The notes under the pieces were generated by a model. That model had not been told where the DNA came from and did no database searches. It saw only the letters and a list, made by a program, of their open reading frames with translations. A DNA stretch of 64,000 bases from Ulota crispa (taxonomy: Eukaryota > Streptophyta > Bryopsida > Orthotrichales > Orthotrichaceae). The stretch is from NCBI GenBank assembly GCA_963920765.1, contig OY987245.1, positions 9,936,727-10,000,726 of the forward strand, in the 5' to 3' direction. The position numbers were made by a program, and so were the translations under genes. Position 1 is the first letter of the stretch, and every line of letters starts with the position of its first letter. Of the stretch, positions 1-13,100 are shown piece after piece.

Positions 1-209
1 TTTGCACTTTTGAATGTATTATTTGGATATTGTGAGAATTAGTTGTGAATTTTTAATGAGCAAACTGCCATTGCACCCATAACCACTTTCAAGATTTCAT
101 GTTCACATGTTGTACATCCTTGTAACCACATCTATTCATTTCCACAGATTTGCCAAAATTTTAGAGGTGACGGTTAAGGGGATACTAATGCTTATGAGTA
201 TTCCTACCT
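1..209. repeat. AGGTAG-family MITE, CACCCATAA subfamily, cut by window edge
   Basis: This is one end of a short inverted-repeat element. It closes with ATTCCTACCT followed by TA, and its interior (TTATTTGGATATTGTGAGAA and onward) matches the copies at 60680-60999 and, in reverse, at 31556-32218. The other end lies outside the window. The TA flank and AGGTA terminus put it with the other TA-flanked elements here. No coding capacity is seen. Confidence 0.6.
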
Positions 210-479
210 TATTCACGCAATAAAAATCTCAAAAATTCACCACAAATTTTCTTATTCAATAATCAATTTGAACTGTGAATATTACAAAAAAACAATCCAA
301 CATAAATGGAATTTTGATTTTTTGAAATTGATATTTGGTATGCTCAATGAAGATTGCATGAGAACTTAATCTAAGTGAAACAAAGCAATAAATTTTCAAT
401 TGCGTTGTGAATTACAAATGTTGTTTAAATATTGTCAAAGCAAAATAATCAGACTTCTTTCTTTCGAAGGATTTTAAAG

Positions 480-724
480 GTACAAAGAGGGAAGGGGGGT
501 ATATATTTTTTTACAATTGGGAAGGTCCCTGAACCTGCTCCCCCCCGAAAGCAGGTCGGGGTGGGGACCCGCCCTGACCCGTCCCGGACCAGATGGAGTC
601 CTCATTTTCTATCATGTGCGAGGCCCTAGTGTCACGCTCCAGAAGCACAAGCGTGGCAGAACGACAACGCCCAACTACGACGGAGTGGCGGTCGCCCGCT
701 GTCCCTAGCAGTCGCGTCCTCCAG
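480..724. other. GC-rich patch of unknown origin
   Basis: The surroundings are strongly AT-rich, but this stretch is rich in C and G (runs such as CCCCCCCGAAAGC and GTGGGGACCCGCCC). Short reading frames cross it on both strands, none with a recognisable domain. It ends directly against the MITE at 726. It may be a captured gene fragment or part of an older element; I cannot assign it. Confidence 0.3.
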
Positions 725-725
725 T

Positions 726-1298
726 AAGGTAGGAGGTTCTAAAATGGAGCATTTAACTCCTGAGCGCCCAGCACAAGTTTGCTCAAATTCAAATCTTTTG
801 GAATTCATTCCTATCAAATTTTCACTTAAAAAAAATTCACAAAAATTGATTGTATTAATTGATAGGGAACATATGCTTGGAGCTTCATGGAAAGGGACAT
901 GTTCTTACACCGTACCATTGAAAAGATTATAATGGTCAAACCTTGAAATTTTACAAAACTGAGAGGCTATTTTTTTGACCCCTTGGTAGCTCAGGGGTTA
1001 AGGGCTAAAACTGAATTTTGGGAGGTGAAACTTCTTGTAATATTTTTCAATAAATTTTCCTTGAAAGACAAGAGGAATTGGCATCTAACTCAAGTTGTTT
1101 CATATTTTTTGGAGCTTTTTGGAATTTGTTATGAAATTTTGAAGTGGACAGGTCATAGGTCTCTAAAATGGTTCACCCCCTCAATTGTACATCACTTGTA
1201 CACCGTTGAAGGGCTATGAAAAATAACATGTACAAATAGAGTACAATTCTAGAGGTGCACCATTTTAGAGCATGCACCATTTTAGAACCTCCTACCTT
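726..1298. repeat. AGGTAG-family MITE carrying a nested TTAA element
   Basis: Its ends are inverted copies of AAGGTAGGAGGTTCTAAAAT, with TA at the left boundary. The right half (about 1020-1200) is the reverse complement of the interior of the copies at 3446-3764 and 14877-15192, for example the GACAAGAGGAATTGGCATCT segment. A second element, 757-997, sits inside the left part and explains the extra length. Non-coding. Confidence 0.75.
757..997. repeat. TTAA-flanked short TIR element (241 bp), nested
   Basis: It begins CTCCTGAGCGCCCAG and ends CTCAGGGG, with TTAA immediately outside each end (753-756 and 998-1001). It belongs to the roughly 240-bp family also seen at 22587, 25078, 28640/30608 and 47065. 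It sits inside the AGGTAG MITE 726-1298, so it is younger than that copy. Confidence 0.7.
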
Positions 1299-1343
1299 TA
1301 AGCTCAGTTCAGAGTCCCAACTAGCAACTAGATGATATTATCT

Positions 1344-1631
1344 CACTACAAGAAAATGGGCCATTTTTGACTAAGGATTTTGACTACCAAAATACTAAGA
1401 TGACTACACTTTTGTGACTAGTATTTATGACCACATGTAGTCATAAATAATTTAATTTATGATTACGTGTAGTCATAAATTAAATTATTTATGACAAAAT
1501 GAAATTATTCAATCATAATTTAATTATTTATGACTACATGTGGTCATAAATACTAGTCATGAAAGTGTAGTTGTCTTAGTCTTTTTTGTAATCAAAATCC
1601 TTAATCAAAAATGGCCCTTTTTCTTGTAGTG
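1344..1631. repeat. CACTA-type non-autonomous MITE (288 bp)
   Basis: The ends are CACTACAAGAAAA and its inverted partner TTTTTCTTGTAGTG, the terminal signature of plant CACTA (EnSpm) transposons. The flanking TCT at 1341-1343 and 1632-1634 is a 3-bp target duplication, as expected for CACTA. The interior is a long AT-rich hairpin with repeated TTATGACTACATGTGGTCAT-like palindromes. No transposase is encoded. Confidence 0.85.
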
Positions 1632-3440
1632 TCTCAAACCTCATTGGTTGATATATTAGTTTTATCTACCCAAGTGTTCACACTTAGGGTTTGTTTGAAC
1701 ACTTAAGGTTTTGTATAGTACTTGAGCTTGTCATGTCACCAACCAATTTAGCCACATCAATGGACAAGATAGTGAAGTTTTGAAGTCTGCTATGAGGGTG
1801 GCTCCAAACTTGTTCAATAGATGAACATTCCTATTTTGTAACATCATTCTTCTCCCAACACTCTTGGAAGATGTGGAAGTGCTCTAGAGGATGGAAGACT
1901 TGGTTGTTTCTAATTAAACTAATGATAGACTTGACAACGCTATTTTGCAAGTGTAAAACTATGAGTCATGAGAGGGAAGCCAAGATTTTTGTGAGCAAGA
2001 ACCAATTTTGAGCTCAAAATCTATGCAAAAACAAAAAAATCAGCAAGTTTTCATGGGATGATAGTTTTAAATTCACAATCATAGGACCCCATGTACATGG
2101 CTATAGGTGAGATTTATTATGTTGACAAAAAAATCTAGGCTCTTAGCTCATGGCTCATAGATCCCTGCTCACAAAATAGCATTCCTTGATCTTAAAAAAC
2201 TATATATTCACACATACAATATATAAATAGCATTACAAGTTTTTGTTTAATAAATTCAATAAATCAAAATACATATTGATACTTGAAAACTTGTGGATGA
2301 AATTTATGCTGTTTTTTTGCAGGAAAATCAACTTTTTAATTGTTATTTTGATTTTATATATATGAAAATGCACTTTATAATGAAATCCTTAAGGCAATGC
2401 ATGTTACAATAAAATTTGAGGTTGCTCTAAATCTACATGGAGCTCTAGGAAATTTCCTACATCAAGCTATCCAAAATCCAATCCAACAACTCTACAAAAT
2501 GAATTAAAAACAATTAACACAAAAACCATTTGCAATGGCATCACTCTTGCTTTGTTGAACACACTTTGTCTTACATGCTCCTTAATTGCACGATATTCAT
2601 GTACCATTTTTAAAATTGAATCCCAACGTGCAAAATGTCGAACTTTTTTTACAGAAGGGTGTTATGCAATTCTCTATTCTTTGCACTAGCTAGCATTTTG
2701 TATTCAAAGTGTTTAGCAAAACCTTGTGCAATTTTTGAAGAGACTTGGAAATTTTTTTTTCTGTTATTTTCCTATCCATATTTTTTTATACCTTTTATGG
2801 CCATACTTCCATTAACTCTATTTGATTTTTTTAAATTTTTTTTTCAACCGGAAACATTGCTTAAACAAAATCTTTTGCATTTTGGTTCTCCTTATACTTG
2901 TGAATATAATGACAAAAATTGCAGAGTGGTGTTACGTTGCATATTGTTACTCTTGTCAACAAAAAGGGCACATAGTAGTATTTTTTCAAGCAACATTTAC
3001 GCAAACTAAGGGGCTTACACAAGAGCAATCTTGTGTCATTGACCCTTGTTCCAAATGGTTTAAATGTGAGAATCTTCTTGCATTAGGCCCCTACCCTATC
3101 ACTAAAAAGAAACATTGTCCAAATTGATATGTCTGAATTGATTAAATGTGTTCAAATTTACAAAAATGTCCAAACTAACAAAAAATGTCCGCAGTGACAA
3201 AAAATGGTTTGAAATGACATGTCCACATTGACAAAAAATGACCAAATTGATTATGTTCTTGTAATAGAAGTAAAACATGTCCTAAACAATTAATTCACAA
3301 CAACTGTAAATGTCTTAAACCGGTATACAATGACTCAATTACACTTGTTTAAGACATTTACACTCATTGTGAACTAGTCATTTAGGACGCATTTTTCTTC
3401 AAGTGCTTGTACTGTATACATATGTTACCAAAGTGCTTGT
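1632..3440. other. AT-rich intergenic stretch with degenerate repeats
   Basis: No gene is supported here. A weak inverted pair (TTTTGTGAGCA near 1988 and TGCTCACAAAA near 2170) may bound a roughly 190-bp foldback. From 3130 to 3245 an 18-20 bp unit resembling AAAATGTCCAAATTGACA is repeated imperfectly. From about 3266 to 3403 lies a decayed relative of the CACTA-like element at 56245. The T-rich reading frames around 2635-3127 are low-complexity translations. Confidence 0.4.
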
Positions 3441-3445
3441 TTATA

Positions 3446-3764
3446 AGGTAGTTTGCTCATAAACCGTCCAGTTATTAAAATTGTTCATCTTCTCAAATGT
3501 TCCCTTGCTGTACATGCTTTTTTTCATAAGTTTGCAAAATGTACAAGACTTGTACATTTGAGGAGGTGGGCAATTTTAAAGACCTATGGCCTTTCTACTT
3601 CAAAATTTCACACCTAATTTCACAAAACTCCAAAAAATATGAAATAACTTGGGTTAGATGTCATTTCTTCTTGTCTTTCAAGAAAAAAGTACTGAAAAAA
3701 GAAGTTTCACCTCTCCAAAATTCAGTTTCAGCCCTTAGATGGACGGTTTATGAGCACACTACCT
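3446..3764. repeat. AGGTAG-family MITE (319 bp), CATAAACCGTCC subfamily
   Basis: It starts AGGTAGTTTGCTCATAAACC and ends with the inverted form GGTTTATGAGCACACTACCT, with TA on both sides (3444-3445 and 3765-3766). The interior closely matches the copy at 14877-15192. It lies about 100 bp upstream of the predicted NAA15 leader, so it is part of that gene's promoter region. Confidence 0.85.
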
Positions 3765-3869
3765 TACTGTAAGCTCAAGTGCGTGTTTATAAGCCCAAGT
3801 GCATCAATACCGAGCTTGCAGAATGATGTAATGAATTCTTTAGAAGATTGATACCCGGATTCCAGAACC

Positions 3870-4181
3870 TGGTCCGGTCGTCGTCCACGTCAGCCCTAAA
3901 AGAAACGGGAAAGAAAATACTTGCAATCACCCCGGGAAGAGAAAGAAAGCACGGTAAGTAACTTAACCTTCTTCAGCGATAAGCTTATCTGTAGACGGGG
4001 GATGAGCTGCATCCCCGACGAGGCGACGACGACGACACCAGTCGCTCGACAAAACAGCAACTCCCGTAGTTTGAGACACAATCTCATGTTGGCACAAAAC
4101 AATCGAACCACAGCTCCGGAGCAGACTTAGAATTATTATTTTTAGCAATCTTAGGTTGTCGTTGCAGGATCTGCTACAACC
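3870..4181 (+). other. Predicted NAA15 5' leader with a 5'UTR intron
   Basis: GC content rises here, and a strong donor ACG|GTAAGT lies at 3953/3954. An acceptor GTTGCAG ends at 4167, fourteen bases before the NAA15 start codon. The likely arrangement is a non-coding exon ending at 3953 and an intron 3954-4167. The transcription start cannot be seen. This is inference from splice signals only. Confidence 0.5.
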
Positions 4182-7100
4182 ATGGGCGGTCCTGCGTTGC
4201 CTCCCAAGGAGGCAAATCTCTTCAAGCTCATCGTGGTATGTCGTCTAACCCAACAAAAAATTTCTCTTTTGATCGTATATTAGTTCGTCCTAGCGAATCT
4301 TCGAATTTCTCTGGAGCTGAAGTGGTAATTAGTGATGGATTATGGACACTCATTGGATTATGACGAGTATAGTACTTGGCAAATTTGCGTTGAATTTTTG
4401 GGTTTTCGTGTCATGCTCTGTACATTGGATTATTTTGTTTCTTAGTACTTTTGGAAATGGCGTTGGATCGTGTTTAACTCTTGAGATTTTCATTTGCAAG
4501 ATTAAACCTAATTTGGATTAAATGGAAATTTAAAGCATGTTTAATTTGCAAGAGGTTGCATTTAATTCCTGCATCCGGATGTTGTGATGTGATTTCGTCC
4601 TCTATAAAAACGAGTTGCCTTTCTGGTTGTCCAGATTTCTACATGTATAAAGTTATTGATCGAACTGGAATATCATGAAGATAACATTTGTGAATCCTCT
4701 TAGGCTGGTTATGCTAGAAGATCCTTTTAGAGATCGCCTGTGTTTACTTACATGAAAGCAAATGTTGTGTATATTTTGTACTGGACGACTCTTTCGCATT
4801 CGTTTAGTTCATGAGTTTTTGGATCTTGCAATGTTTGTGTTGAGGTAGCGAGTTTTGGTGTAGTGAAGAATTAGGGTTTAAGGATGAGTGGACTATGGAG
4901 AGACGGTTTATCTCTTTAGGGAAAACTCTTTTGGAGGATTTTGAGTCTCGTGCCCTTTAATGTATTGCCATTATGATCACGTGTTGTATGTTTGAAGCTT
5001 TGATGTATGAAACATAATGTCATTGAGGAAGTACTGAGATATATGTCGTTGGTGCAGAAATCATATGAAACAAAGCAGTACAAAAAGGGACTGAAGGCGT
5101 CGGATCAAATTCTTCGAAAATTTCCTGACCATGGAGGTAACCTCAATCGTGGTTTGACAGTTCAGAGCATGGATTTTAGAGAATTCTACACCACAGTTTA
5201 TGCAGATATTTCATTTGAGATTAATTCCTTTGTTTTCATGTCAGGCTTTATCATGCTTTGCTATGCCTATTTTTCTAAGCTGATCCTGACAATTTCAGCG
5301 CTTGATTCATACAGAAACTCTGGCGATGAAGGGTTTGACCCTTAATTGTTTGGACAAAAAAGCAGAGGCTCATGAACTTGTTCGGAAAGGCGTGAAGGTA
5401 GGCATTTTCATGTTTTGTGATCAGGATTTCTTATGGCTGCTGTGCAACGTAGGTTTTCAATCATGTAAAATGAGTTTGATTTAGTGCTATGGGGCATCAA
5501 GTTTTTTTTAACTCTGTATGTTGTTCTGTTTGCTGCTGTATTTTGCAGAACGACCTGGCGAGTCACGTGTGTTGGCATGTCTTCGGACTTCTGTACCGCT
5601 CCGATCGAGATTACCGAGAGGCCATCAAATGTTACCGAAATGCGCTTCGAATCGATCCAGAGAATATTCAGATTCTTAGGGATTTGTCGTTACTCCAGGT
5701 GTGATGTCCTTTTACTTCCATAACTTTTTTATGTTGTGTTCTGTTGACTAGACAGAGCTGAAGGTGCTTTTTTCATGATCATACTTTTGCTACTGACTGT
5801 GACATTGTTACATGTGGAATGACCTTATCATATGCACAGGCACAAATGCGGGAGCTAACGGGGTTTGTTGAGACCAGAAGACAACTACTAACGTTGAAGC
5901 CCAGCCATCGCAACAACTGGATTGGTTTCTCCGTTGCGTATCATATAAATCACGAGTACAGTTTCTTATGTACTTATCTTGCTTGGAATTCTATCCGCCC
6001 AAATTTTGAATTTCACATGTCTAGTGTGTATGTAGAAATTTGTGACACTTGAGATGATTTGAATTTTTTCAAGGAACAGTAACTAAATCTCGAGTATACT
6101 ACTGTTGTACTTATCTACAAATTTGTGATTGTTTTAGGCCTGGAATGGCTGTAAATATATTGGATGCTTATGAAGGCACCTTGGAAGAAGATTTCCCTCC
6201 AGAAAGCGAACGGTACGAGCACAGTGAAATGCTGTTGTACAAGGTAATAAGCTTATGTCTCGACATTTCATGGTGTTTGAACTCTATAGTGTTGGGACAG
6301 CATTTAGGCATCATGTATGCCTACTATTTCCATGATGTCATGCATGGCCTTGATGGTATCTCTTGCACCTTTCTGAAATTTGAGAGACCACGATGATTCT
6401 GGCTTATGAAGCCGCTTTCTCTAGGAATACCCCTGTTACTGGTGGTAATTTGACAGGTCTTTTATTTCCTCTGTCTTAACTCTGAATAAAAGGCCTATTT
6501 TCTATGTCTTGGTCATTGACTTTTCCATAAGTTGTGGAACTTTGCTTGAAATTAGGCCACTTTGTTGGAAGAAGCTGGACAACCAGAGAAGGCTTTGGAA
6601 GAGCTTTCAAAGAAAGAAGGGAAAATTGTAAGTCAGTTGCTTCGTTAACCTTGAATTCTTGTGTGACTGATGTTAGTCAATGCCATGTTCTGATACTCCG
6701 CAGTAAGTGGCCCATTGGAAGTTCATGTTTCTTCATTCCAATTTCATTGATCATGTTGTAAAATACACTATTCATAAGGGTCTAAATTTTGTACCACCAT
6801 TAACAATGATGAACATTGTATGTGTTTGTTGCAACTTGCTAAAGAATTGGGTTCAATAAGCATCCATTCAACCTACTCAAAACTTTTGAAAGGAACACGA
6901 GTTTCCAACTAGCCACTTATTATGAGACAGAGGGAGTACATCTGTTTTTGCTCTAGCCAATGTAATTCCAGAGACTTAGATTTGGAGATGTGCTTTTAGT
7001 TTATATTTAGTTTGACAATGATACTCGGTATTTTTGGTGAATTCTGCTCGCTTTTATTGAAATGCTTCTAGCTTTTTGACTTGTCATTGGAACAGGCCAT

Positions 7101-10100
7101 AGAACTTGAGTTGGTCGAACTTATTGCAAAGAGAGTGATTTCTTCGTACGTTGAATCATCAAATTAATTTTTTGGAAACAGGTCGACAAATTGAGACTAA
7201 GAGAACAGCGGGCATCGTTGTATCTGCAAACAAATCGTTTAGCTGAGGCTGAGGAAATTTTTCGAAAGCTTCTTGACTATAACCCCGACAATTACCTGTA
7301 TGTAGTTCGCTTAACCTCTCGCACGCGTAGTGCTTATTGATACAGATGTAGTTGATGTTCAGCTCTATTCTCGGGTGTGTAGCACCTGATAAAGCCAAAG
7401 AACGATATTTTTGAGAATTATCACGTTGTGTTCAAAGAATATGTTAGTTGTTATACGGTTGCAGTCAACGTTTAACTCTTCCTTCTGAGTGCAGCTATTA
7501 TGAAGGTCTGCAAAAATGTCTTGGATTGATGCCAGATGGAAAATTATACACATCCGAGCAGGTGGAGAAGCTAGTGGAAATCTACAACAACCTTCGCAAC
7601 AAATACCCTCACTCTGCAGCCGCTAAGGTAGGTTCTAGAATTGTACGCCCTTCAATCAATGGTTATGAGGAGATGGAGATGATTATCTAGCAAATGCTTT
7701 CCATCCATGAAGTTTGTCGTGGTGGACGATGTGCAGTTGACTCCTCTGCAGTGCTGATAAGTTACATGCAACTGGAATAATTTGTATCACGCTTCGGTGT
7801 GTGTTTGGTAGCAGTCAACTGTGTGCTATATTTGTGATTCAGCGTATTAATGGATCTGATAAAATCAAGGGTCTTGAGTGCAGCGTATCCCCTTGGATTT
7901 TTTGGAAGAGGATGCATTTAAAGTTGCAGTTAGACAGTACGTTCGTCCATTTTTGAAAAAGGTTGGGTTCTTTCTTCTTCCTTGAGTCTTTTACTTCTAA
8001 TCTCAGTATGTTGAATTGTTCGCGAGCTTGTGATCATATCAGGATTTGCTATCACCTATTTTCTGTTTATAAAATTTTAGTCTTTTCTTGATTAATTTTC
8101 ACCTCGAGGTTCTTTACATTGAAGCTTGGTTTTTATAATGCTTCCTGTCAACTTTACTGTTTTAGATGTATTGTAATTAGGTTGTTTGAATCAAAACATT
8201 AGTTGTCCCGGTTAATGAGAGGTAGCCTACTGATGGGGCTTTTTTTATTAAAGCAAAGGCGTCTTGCTACTGATTCGTTTTCTGTCTGTTCTCAGGGTGT
8301 ACCATCACTTTCCTCGGACCTCCTTTCACTTTACAGCCACCCTGCAAAGGTATAGCATTGTCGTTACTTATTTTTGACAAAGTAACATAAGGTCCGCTAG
8401 AATATCTGATAGATTACCAACTACTACATGTCTTCTTCTACTTACGAGCTATCTTTTGTTTTACAGGTGGAAATGCTAGAAGAAGTTTGTCTTGAAATTT
8501 TGTCTTCCCTCAAGACTTCAAAAGCTTTTCCTGGCAGGTAATCTATTGACTTCTTCTCTCTTTACGCCACGGTTAGTGATGAGTACAACTTACCAGAAAA
8601 GTTGAATCTAGTATCCCTACAGAGTCTTTCTATCAGAAGCTTGGCATGCAAACTGCTCCACAATAGAAGTGTTAAATAGTTTGCTAAAGCAAGAATCGGA
8701 ATGGGGCGCCAGACTATTTTGGGGTTAGGAAATTCTCACGTTCCTAGATCTTCCGTTGTTTCTTGGGTGTGCTTGTTTTAAAGTAGCCGCGTTCTGAAAC
8801 TAGACGAGTGTGGTTCTCAGATTGAAGATAATTAGGTTAATTAGGGGGTTTACGATTTGTTTCCTATGTTTTTTCAGTTCTGACGTCGAATCACCTTCGA
8901 CCTACTTGTGGACTCTCTACTTTCTTGCTCAGGTACGTTGTTTCATGGATTTTCGTCTTTGATTTGGGTCTACTTTGTTTTCAAGGAGCAGGTTTAACAT
9001 TTATTTCTGAGTGCATTTTTGTGCAGCATTTTGATCAAAAACGGCAATATGAGGAGGCTCTCTCCCTTATCGATGAAGCAATTGCTCATACGCCAACAAC
9101 TATTGACTTGTATCTTGTGAAGGTGCTAATCTTGGATTCTCTGGAGATATTTTGGACGCTAGTCTTCTCCTATATGGGTAGTTACAATGGTTTTCATGTA
9201 TAGAAGTCGAGTAAAGTACAGTTAGCATCCTCTGACATCACTGGAAGTTTATTATATGTCACGGACAAGGTTTTCTCAAGCTGAGTTTTCGAGTTTTCTC
9301 TTTTAGTTTCATTCTGATTCGACTTTCTGACTCTGCAACCTCTTGCTGAAATATTTGGAATCGCGCTTGTTGGCTCTTATTTTGGATTTTAAGTTGTGCT
9401 GGATGTATTAATTTTATGTGCGCTCTCACAGGATAGAATTATGAAGCATGCCGGAGATCCTGTGGCCGCTGCAGCTTTAGCCGACGAAGCTCGTACCATG
9501 GATCTTGCTGACCGGTTTTTGAATAGTGAATGTGTGAAACGTATGCTGCAGGCTGACCAGGTATTTGTGATTGATTCTGGCAATAGGTGATATCTTGTTT
9601 GGATAGAACTGTTTTGTGACTTTCTTTAGATTCGTAGCTTGGAACAATCATCACCTTTTTGTATGTTCATATGTTACTACACTGGCATCGATACAATATT
9701 GAACCAGTTGCAGCTGAAATTTTCTTAGGTCGAACTTGCAGAGAAGACTGCTGTGCTCTTCACAAAGGATGGTGATCAGCACAATAATTTGTTTGACATG
9801 CAATGCATGTGGTAAGTATTTGAATCATTCTTTAGAACAAAATATAAACCACCTGATAAATAAATCTCGTTTCTCATATATCTACAGTCTTTCTGATCTA
9901 ACTCTCATTTTGTAGGTACGAGTTAGCATCTGGTGATAGTCACTTCAGGCAAGGAAATATGGGTAAGGCCTTGAAGAAATATTTATCGGTGGAGAAACAC
10001 TACAATGATATAGTTGAGGACCAGTTTGACTTCCACACTTACTGCTTACGTAAAATGACTTTGCGAGCATATATCCGAATGCTGCGCTTACAGGACCATC

Positions 10101-13100
10101 TTCATTCGCACCGTTTCTTTTTTAGGGCTGCTTGTTCGGCCATCAGGTACGATTTCCCTGATTTTGAGATTGAATGAACGTTGCATGTTGGAATATGTGG
10201 TAGAGTCTTTTGGGGTTTTGATGTGCCGGAACTGCTCCGTTGTCTTCTTTCTTCCGCTTTTCACCTTTGATTTCTGAAATTTACGTATGGTGAATCGTAT
10301 TTCATGGTGCTCTTAATTGTTCAATTTTATAAGGTATTTCTTGATGAAATTTCTGGGCATGCACTTTGCCTTCCAGGTGTTACATTAAACTGCATGATTC
10401 ACCTCCAAAGGCAGCCGCAGAAGAGCAGGAAGCAGCTGTAGCAGGTTTGCCGGCTGCAGAGAGAAAGAAGATGCGACAAAAACTTCGCAAAGCAGAAGCA
10501 AAAGCTAAGAAGGTACCCCTGATGACCTTGACGATGGCATCTGTTTATAAAATATGTTGATATTTTATTGACGTTTTAATGGCAGATAATCGGTTCCAAC
10601 CCTGTTCTGAAATAACCATTTGCTTAATTGCTAGAACGTATGGTACATGAGCTGTAAGTGTGATCAACACTGATGATCAACAAATCATATTACGTTGAGC
10701 GGACACTGGTTTCAACTTCAGATTGTAATAGTTGGTTGCGAACCTCCTGGTATACTACTTAGCAAGATGTTGACTAGGTCATTTTCATTTTAAACGACTT
10801 CTTTGTAAGTGACTCCATGGAGTTTGTCTAATGCTTTATCTTATGCCAGTGTTCCAACAACTGAAACTTGCTGCTATGGAGCATGACCTTTCTTATGCAG
10901 CTTATCTTTCTTTTCTATCTTTTGAGCAGGAGGCAGAAGAAAAGGCTAAAGAGGAGGAAGTCGCTGCGACTGTGACAAGCAAAGGGAAGAAGGGCTCAGC
11001 GACATCCCGGATTGTAGATATAGATCCAGATGGCGACAAGCTGATGCATGTATGTATATCGTCTTCCATTGGTAGCCTTTACGCTTATCACTGCTATTGC
11101 TATGTTCGCAATTTTGACTGATTCTAATTTAGAATATCTTAATGGATACTGAGAATGCTTTCAAAAATATGATAGAATTGTTTTTTCTTGTTTTTACAGG
11201 TTGAAGATCCTTTAAGCGAAGCACTGAAGTATTTGAGACTTTTGTTAGAACACTCAGCAGGTGCCCTTCAAACTCATGTGCTTGCCTTTGAAGTGTACTT
11301 CCGCAAAGGCAAGAAACTACTTGCTCTTCAGGTAACCCAGTTGTCTTCCAAACTCCACGTGTCAGATGCGCCTGATAAATTGTGAATCATGGTATGCATA
11401 GGACAACATCGCTCTCGCTTTTTCTTGCTGTTTGCAACTCCAAAGATCCTACTTGTACTAAAAACTGGGTCCTTTGCGGTATGGGTTGTCAGGCTGTGAA
11501 GAAGCAGCTGGCATTGGATCCAAGCAGCCCTGCTGTACACCTTTGTCTGGTGAGTTGAATTCCTCTGCGGCCATCCATTACGTACAATTCTTTTTTTATA
11601 GCAATATGTTGTTGTTTATCGTCCATGTTTATATTTGATACGTCTTGATTACAAGGAATGTTTTAGTCTATTCGCTAGTGATTGCTGAGTCAATGATTTC
11701 TCGTGTAAGCTTATTGGTGTGCATATTGTTGTGTATTGTCAAACACAGCTACGCTTGTTTGAGTCCTTGGACAAGCTACCGAACCCTGATAATCATGCTG
11801 AGAAGATTATTCATGATGTAGTTACTGTGGAAAGAGCATCGCTGAAGTAAGCTTTGAAGTTTTGAATTACTTTTACAAATCTGCTATTTTAAGATGTCCT
11901 TAGTGAGTCTAAATATGCTGTTTATCTTTTTTATCTGTGGAATTAGTTTCTGGCAATCAGTTCATTGTATGTTTCTGGAATTCGGAGTAAATCTTTGCGA
12001 AGAATATAGTGCTCTAACTTTGAGCCGGTTGCTTTTTCTTACAGAGAACTGGGAGAGAAGTCACTTTTGGATGCCAACAGAGAATTCCTGGAAGTTCACA
12101 GAGGTTAGTTCGCTGTCCTTTCTGATCTTCTGTGCGGGCCTTAATTTTGGATGTGGCTTTATGATTTGATACAACCTTAACCCCAAAGTGCCTCACAAAC
12201 CATTCATTCTCTGGGCAATGAATAGATTTAAACTTATCCATCATAATTTTACTTGGTTCTTGGGCTAGTTGAGTAATTTTTGAATCGTTTGGATTCTGAA
12301 GACTACTTTCTACTAATCTTCTACAAATCAAAGGTTGGAGGTATGTCAAAAACATGTTTTATCTGTTAAAAAATGACTTCAATAATCGGATTTCTCTTGC
12401 TAAATTGTCGAGATTTAAAAACAACCATTTTTTTATATTTTATAATTGCAAATTAATTGCAATCAAATATCTCCAAAACTGTCAATATTCAGGATGCAAA
12501 CAATTTTAAAAGGGAGTTTGAATTTAAAGTTCCATATTTTATATCATTAATATTGGTGACAGCAAGAGAGAGTCTAACCTTAACCGAACATATGTGATTT
12601 AAAACTCAAAACCTACAACTGCTGTTCAAAAATCAAGATCAAATCATTTCCTTAAGCTGTTTGTTTCTAACGCACCTGAACAATACTTCAAATCTAGAGA
12701 AATTACTAATGGCATTTAGGGGTTAATATCTGATTCATCTGATACCGCCTTAACACGAAGGTTTCCAATACTGTTTATCGTCTCTCTCTCAGTGAAGATA
12801 CGACCATATTTTGAAATTCATGTTACCTTTAATATATTGCAGATTCCTTGGAGCATAGGGTTGCCGCCGCGGAAGTTAGTCTTCTTCTCTGCCCAGAAGA
12901 AAAATCAGAGGCAATGAAGATTATCGAGGACTCTTCCGAAAATGGATGGCTTCTCAAGGATTGTGTAGCTGTACATCAAGTGTTTGAAACTTCTTTCAAA
13001 GATTCAGATGCTGCATCAAGTAAGCTATTCTGTGGCCTTGACCGTCTTGTAGACATTGCATGAGCAAATATTAAGTGCTCCGTAAGCACTTTAGCAGTCC

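Noticed and set aside
2635-3127. Two overlapping phenylalanine-rich frames
   Set aside because: T-rich low-complexity translation; a CxxC...H pattern in one of them is too weak to call a zinc knuckle.
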